Shown: piece after piece, positions 11,887-15,135 of the stretch
How positions within the stretch are numbered: the stretch's first letter is position 1
Layout: each line of letters opens with the position of its first letter
Assembly (NCBI GenBank): GCA_044508215.1
Contig: JBIQID010000074.1
Span: 1-15,135, forward strand
Length of the DNA: 15,135 nucleotides
Direction of reading: 5' to 3'
Origin: JAEZFI01 sp044508215
GTDB lineage: Bacteria; Actinomycetota; Acidimicrobiia; Acidimicrobiales; Microtrichaceae
Notes under the pieces: generated by a model
The model's input: only the letters and a program-made list of their open reading frames with translations
Databases searched by the model: none
What the model was told of the DNA's origin: nothing
Position numbers and translations under genes: made by a program

Positions 11887-14800
11887 CGAACTTCCGCGGG
11901 CAGCGTCCCAGCTGGACGCTGCCGGAGGTCACGAACGTCGGCCGGCTCCCGATCACGACAGGGACCGTGCCGTTTCCCGACGTGCGGTCCGCCCGCGGCG
12001 GCGACCCCTCACCGTTCCGGGTGTCGCTCGACGGGCAGTGGCGCTTCACCCTCCTCGACCGCCCGGGGGAGGCACCCGACGACTTCGAGGCGCCGGACTT
12101 CGACGACTCGGACTGGCGCAAGGTTCCGGTGCCCGGCAACTGGGCGAACTACGGCCTCGACCGGCCCGAGGCGGCCCCGATCTACACCAACGTCGTCATG
12201 CCGTTCGGCGGCGAGCCGCCCGCCGTCCCCGACGACAACCCGACGGGCCTCTACCGCCGCACGTTCCGCGTGCCCGCCGCATGGAGGGGCCGCCGGGTGG
12301 TGCTCACCATCGGTGCGGCCGAGAGCGTGGTCCACGTGTGGGTCAACGGCGCCGAGGTGGGTTGGAGCAAGGACTCGCGCCTTCCCGCGTCGTTCGACGT
12401 GACCCCACACCTGCGCCGCGGCGTGAACACGGTGGTGCTCGCGGTGGTGCAGTGGAGCGACGCCACGTGGATCGAGGACCAGGACCAGTGGTGGATGCCG
12501 GGGATCCACCGCAGCGTGACGCTGACCGCGCTGCCGCAGATCGCCATCGCCGACGTGGCCGCCACCACGGGGCTGCGGTCGGACGGGACCGGCACGCTCG
12601 ACCTCGCCGTCGACGTGGACCTGGGCGACGGACAACCCGGCGGCTGGACCGTCGAGGCGCGGCTCGAGGGCGGGCGCGGCCGGGCCAGCCGGGCCCTCGC
12701 CACCACCGGCCCCAGCGAGGTCCCGCGCTTCGAGCACGGCGAGGAGCTGACCGAGCTGCTCTCGGGGATGTTCTTCGCCGGCTCGACCGTGCACGAGCAC
12801 CTCGAGGTGCCCGACGTGGCGCCGTGGAGCCACGAGTCGCCGGCGCTCCACCGCCTGATCGTCACCCTCCGGGACCCGTCCGGCAAGGTGGTCGACGTGC
12901 GTGCCGTGCGGGTGGGGTTCCGGTCGATCGAGGTGGGCGGCAACGAGCTGCGGATCAACGGGCAGCCCGTCACGATCGTGGGCGTCAACCACCACGAGCA
13001 CCACGACGTCCACGGCCGGGTGGTGCCTCCCGAGGTGCTGCGGACCGACCTGGAGCTGATGAAGCGGCACCACGTGAACGCCGTGCGGGCCGCGCACTAC
13101 CCCCACGACGAGCTGTTCTACGACCTCTGCGACGAGCTGGGTCTGTACGTCATCGACGAGGCGAACGTGGAGAGCCACGGCCGGCAGGCGTCCCTCTGCC
13201 ACGACCCCCGCTACTTCGGCGCGATCGTCGAACGGGGCGTCCGGATGGTGCGGAGGTCGCGCAACCATCCGAGCGTCATCGCGTGGTCGCTCGGCAACGA
13301 AGCCGGGTACGGCGCCGCGCACGATGCCATGGCGGCGGCGATCCGTCGGCTCGACCCCAGCCGGCCCCTCCACTACGAGGGCCCGCTGATGCACGACCTG
13401 TACGCCGAGGCGCCGGTCACCGACATCGTCTGCCCGATGTACCCCGAGATCGACGCGATCGTGGCGTGGGCCGAGTCGGGTCGGGACACCCGCCGTCCGC
13501 TGATCATGTGCGAGTTCTCGCACGCGATGGGCAACTCGAACGGGTCGCTCGCCGACTACTTCGAGGCGTTCGACCGACACCACGGGCTGCAGGGCGGGTT
13601 CATCTGGGAGTGGGTCGACCACGGCATCCGCCGCACCGCTCCCGATGGCACGCCGTACTGGACCTATGGCGGCGACCACGGTGAGGACGAGCGCTACCTC
13701 GGCCGGCACGACGCCAACTTCTGCTGCGACGGACTGGTCGGCCCCGACCGCACCCCGCACCCGGCGATGGAGGAGCTGAAGGCGCTCGCCCAACCGGTGA
13801 GGGTCACGCGGCGGCGGGATGGTCGGCTGCGTGTCGAGAACCGGCGGTGGTTCAGCGGCCTCGACGACCTCCGCTGCCGGTGGGAGCTGGCAGCCGACGG
13901 AGTGGTCGTCGAGCGTGGCGAGCTGCAGCTGCCCGAGGTGGGGCCGCGGGACGCAGTGGTCATCGACGCGCCCACCGACGCCCGACCCGACGCCGAGCAC
14001 GACGTGACCCTCACCTTCCGGTTCACCCCGAGGCGCCGCCCCTTCTGGGCGCCCGCCGGCTGGGAGGCCGGGTGGTCGCAGGTCGTCCTGCCGAGGCCCC
14101 GTTCTGCTGTGCGGGATCGGGCGGTCTTGGCGGCTCCTACGCAGCAGAACCGCCGGGGTCGGAAGGCAGCCAAGGCCGCCGAGGTCGAGGCGGAGGTCGA
14201 ACTGGGGCAGCAGGGCCTCGTCGTGGGGAACGTGCGGATCGGGTGGCCCGAGCTGTGCGGGATCCGTGCCGCCACCGACAACGACGGGCTGAAGACCGGG
14301 TGGCTCGACGGGATCGGCGTGCGCGGGCGCTGGCGCCAGTGGGGCCTCCACGAGATGACCGCCGAGCTGGTGTCGCTCGACCTGGTCGACGGGGCAGCCG
14401 AGCGCACGGTGCGCTGGTCGCCGTCGGGCGGCGGGCCGGCGTGGGAGCACCGCCAGCGCGCTCGTCGGGTGGACGGGGCGGTCCGCTTCGACGAGGAGGT
14501 CACGGTCCCCGACGAGTACGACGACGTCGCCCGCGTGGGCATCACGTTCGTGCTGCCCGCCGGCTACGAGGAGCTGCGGTGGCTGGGGCCCGGGCCGCAC
14601 GAAACGTACCCCGACCGCTGCCTCGCCCCGATCGGGCGCTGGGAGTCGACGGTCGCCGACCAGTACGTGCCGTACGTCGTGCCGCAGCACCACGGGTGGC
14701 ACCACGACGCACGCTGGTTCGAGGTGGGCGGTGCTGGGGTGCCGCTGATCCGGGTCCGCCCGTCGAGGCCGATGGGCTTCAGTGCCCTGCACCACTCGGT

Positions 14801-14978
14801 CGAGGACCTCGAGGCGGCGCACCACACGCCCGACCTCCCCGATCGGGGCGAGGTCTTCGTGCACCTCGACGCCGCGCACCGGGGGCTGGGCACCGCGTCG
14901 TGCGGGCCCGACGTGCTCCCGCAGTTCCGTGTGGCCACTGGCACGCACCGGTGGTCGTGGACGCTGGCGGCGCTCTGA
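11883..14978 (+). CDS. lacZ: Beta-galactosidase, glycoside hydrolase family 2 (LacZ-type)
   Basis: This enzyme hydrolyses terminal beta-D-galactosides such as lactose. At 1031 residues it has the full five-domain LacZ length. In order: GH2 sugar-binding jelly roll (about 45-215, ending in WMPGIHRSV), Ig-like domain (about 217-345), TIM barrel (about 350-645), a second Ig-like domain (about 650-735), and the C-terminal beta-sandwich (about 770-1030). The acid/base is Glu473 in SLGNEAGYG and the nucleophile is Glu544 in MCEFSHAMGNSNG, close to E. coli Glu461 and Glu537. The C-terminal domain keeps LGPGPHETYPDR and VPYVVPQHHGWHHDARW; E. coli has PQENG where this has PQHHG. No signal peptide is visible, so it is probably cytoplasmic. 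A basic, Ala-rich linker at about 740-765 coincides with an inverted repeat. The GTG start overlaps the peroxiredoxin stop. Confidence 0.95.
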   Translation: MTNFRGQRPSWTLPEVTNVGRLPITTGTVPFPDVRSARGGDPSPFRVSLDGQWRFTLLDRPGEAPDDFEAPDFDDSDWRKVPVPGNWANYGLDRPEAAPIYTNVVMPFGGEPPAVPDDNPTGLYRRTFRVPAAWRGRRVVLTIGAAESVVHVWVNGAEVGWSKDSRLPASFDVTPHLRRGVNTVVLAVVQWSDATWIEDQDQWWMPGIHRSVTLTALPQIAIADVAATTGLRSDGTGTLDLAVDVDLGDGQPGGWTVEARLEGGRGRASRALATTGPSEVPRFEHGEELTELLSGMFFAGSTVHEHLEVPDVAPWSHESPALHRLIVTLRDPSGKVVDVRAVRVGFRSIEVGGNELRINGQPVTIVGVNHHEHHDVHGRVVPPEVLRTDLELMKRHHVNAVRAAHYPHDELFYDLCDELGLYVIDEANVESHGRQASLCHDPRYFGAIVERGVRMVRRSRNHPSVIAWSLGNEAGYGAAHDAMAAAIRRLDPSRPLHYEGPLMHDLYAEAPVTDIVCPMYPEIDAIVAWAESGRDTRRPLIMCEFSHAMGNSNGSLADYFEAFDRHHGLQGGFIWEWVDHGIRRTAPDGTPYWTYGGDHGEDERYLGRHDANFCCDGLVGPDRTPHPAMEELKALAQPVRVTRRRDGRLRVENRRWFSGLDDLRCRWELAADGVVVERGELQLPEVGPRDAVVIDAPTDARPDAEHDVTLTFRFTPRRRPFWAPAGWEAGWSQVVLPRPRSAVRDRAVLAAPTQQNRRGRKAAKAAEVEAEVELGQQGLVVGNVRIGWPELCGIRAATDNDGLKTGWLDGIGVRGRWRQWGLHEMTAELVSLDLVDGAAERTVRWSPSGGGPAWEHRQRARRVDGAVRFDEEVTVPDEYDDVARVGITFVLPAGYEELRWLGPGPHETYPDRCLAPIGRWESTVADQYVPYVVPQHHGWHHDARWFEVGGAGVPLIRVRPSRPMGFSALHHSVEDLEAAHHTPDLPDRGEVFVHLDAAHRGLGTASCGPDVLPQFRVATGTHRWSWTLAAL
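14101..14150. repeat. Inverted repeat within the beta-galactosidase linker
   Basis: GTTCTGCTG (14101-14109) and CAGCAGAAC (14142-14150) are perfect 9-bp reverse complements around a 32-nt loop. CCCC (14097-14100) and GGGG (14155-14158) extend the symmetry with a short offset. The element is in frame inside lacZ and encodes an unconserved Arg/Ala/Gln-rich linker before the C-terminal domain. Confidence 0.6.
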
Positions 14979-15058
14979 TCAGATTGGGGCGGATCAGTTG
15001 AGGCGGTGCCGACGGGCAACGGGGACGACATCGGTGCGATGGGTGTGATGGGCGTGAC

Positions 15059-15064
15059 GGAGGG
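15059..15064 (+). promoter_or_regulatory. Ribosome-binding site of the downstream ligase gene
   Basis: GGAGGG lies 7 nt before the GTG at 15072, an ideal Shine-Dalgarno distance. It selects this GTG over the earlier in-frame ATG codons at 15039 and 15048, which belong to a short 9-bp near-repeat (ATGGGTGTG then ATGGGCGTG). Confidence 0.55.
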
Positions 15065-15071
15065 AGCGACG

Positions 15072-15135
15072 GTGGGTGACGAGCCGCGGTCGGAGAGCTG
15101 GAACCTCGCCACGATGTGGGAGGCGGTGGCCGACT
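15072..15135 (+). CDS. Start of a probable acyl-CoA synthetase / AMP-dependent ligase (cut by window edge)
   Basis: Only 21 codons are visible. The residues SWNLATMWEAVAD match the opening of many actinobacterial fatty-acyl-CoA synthetases, where a segment like NLADLWEAVADAVPDR precedes the adenylation domain. Such enzymes activate carboxylic acids with ATP and coenzyme A. The frame is the same as lacZ and opens right after its stop. The gap of 93 bp to lacZ suggests it may be read on the same transcript. The identification rests on a short stretch and could be wrong. Confidence 0.5.
   Translation, partial: MGDEPRSESWNLATMWEAVAD

Noticed and set aside
12009..14948. A 979-codon open frame antisense to the beta-galactosidase gene
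   Set aside because: It is opposite a confidently identified enzyme, is rich in Arg/His/Pro/Val with no recognisable domain, and long antisense open frames are expected at this GC content.
3..15135. A new defence, phage or mobile system
   Set aside because: No transposase, integrase, nuclease, helicase, toxin-antitoxin or phage protein is visible. All clearly read genes belong to transport, metabolism, redox or membrane families.

Overview
The window is very GC-rich DNA with dense genes, frequent GTG starts and 4-bp ATGA/GTGA gene overlaps. Its proteins look actinobacterial: a TM2 protein with an N-terminal DUF2510-like motif, a PGPGW membrane protein, and an ABC-2 permease starting with a YRPYDGPR-type motif. 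The best guess is a member of the Actinomycetota, plausibly class Acidimicrobiia. That placement is inferred from protein character, with no search behind it. Three runs of exactly 100 N (3551-3650, 6102-6201, 7662-7761) look like scaffold gaps of unknown true length. Two of them lie in or next to short palindromic repeats.

Layout: (1) 3-3500 is a translationally coupled four-gene ABC-2 type exporter array, ordered ATPase, permease, ATPase, permease. (2) After gap 1 comes an FGGY-family sugar kinase (3723-5297), then a membrane-anchored YceI-like protein (5392-6078). (3) On the minus strand, convergent with YceI, is a two-cysteine glutathione-peroxidase-type protein whose C-terminus is lost in gap 2, then a zinc-free quinone oxidoreductase-like MDR protein (6673-7644). 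(4) Gap 3 is followed by an alternating palindromic repeat array (7762-7950) directly upstream of a DUF2510/TM2 membrane protein (7967-8410). (5) An epoxide-hydrolase-like alpha/beta hydrolase (8568-9542) and a PGPGW membrane protein (9609-10082) lie on the minus strand. (6) Divergent from these is an unrecognised 382-residue protein (10225-11373), then a PrxQ/BCP peroxiredoxin (11425-11886) overlapping a full-length GH2 beta-galactosidase (11883-14978). The first codons of an apparent acyl-CoA synthetase (from 15072) end the window.

The gene content is mainly housekeeping or accessory metabolism: export, sugar phosphorylation and hydrolysis, and thiol or redox detoxification. I see no defence island, prophage, transposase, CRISPR array, tRNA or rRNA. 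The most interesting signals are non-coding: the A/B palindromic repeat array beside gap 3, a possible hairpin bridging gap 1, tandem repeats at a stop codon and in a divergent promoter, and TANNNT hexamers 7-8 nt before several start codons that suggest leaderless transcription. I found no convincing new multi-gene system.
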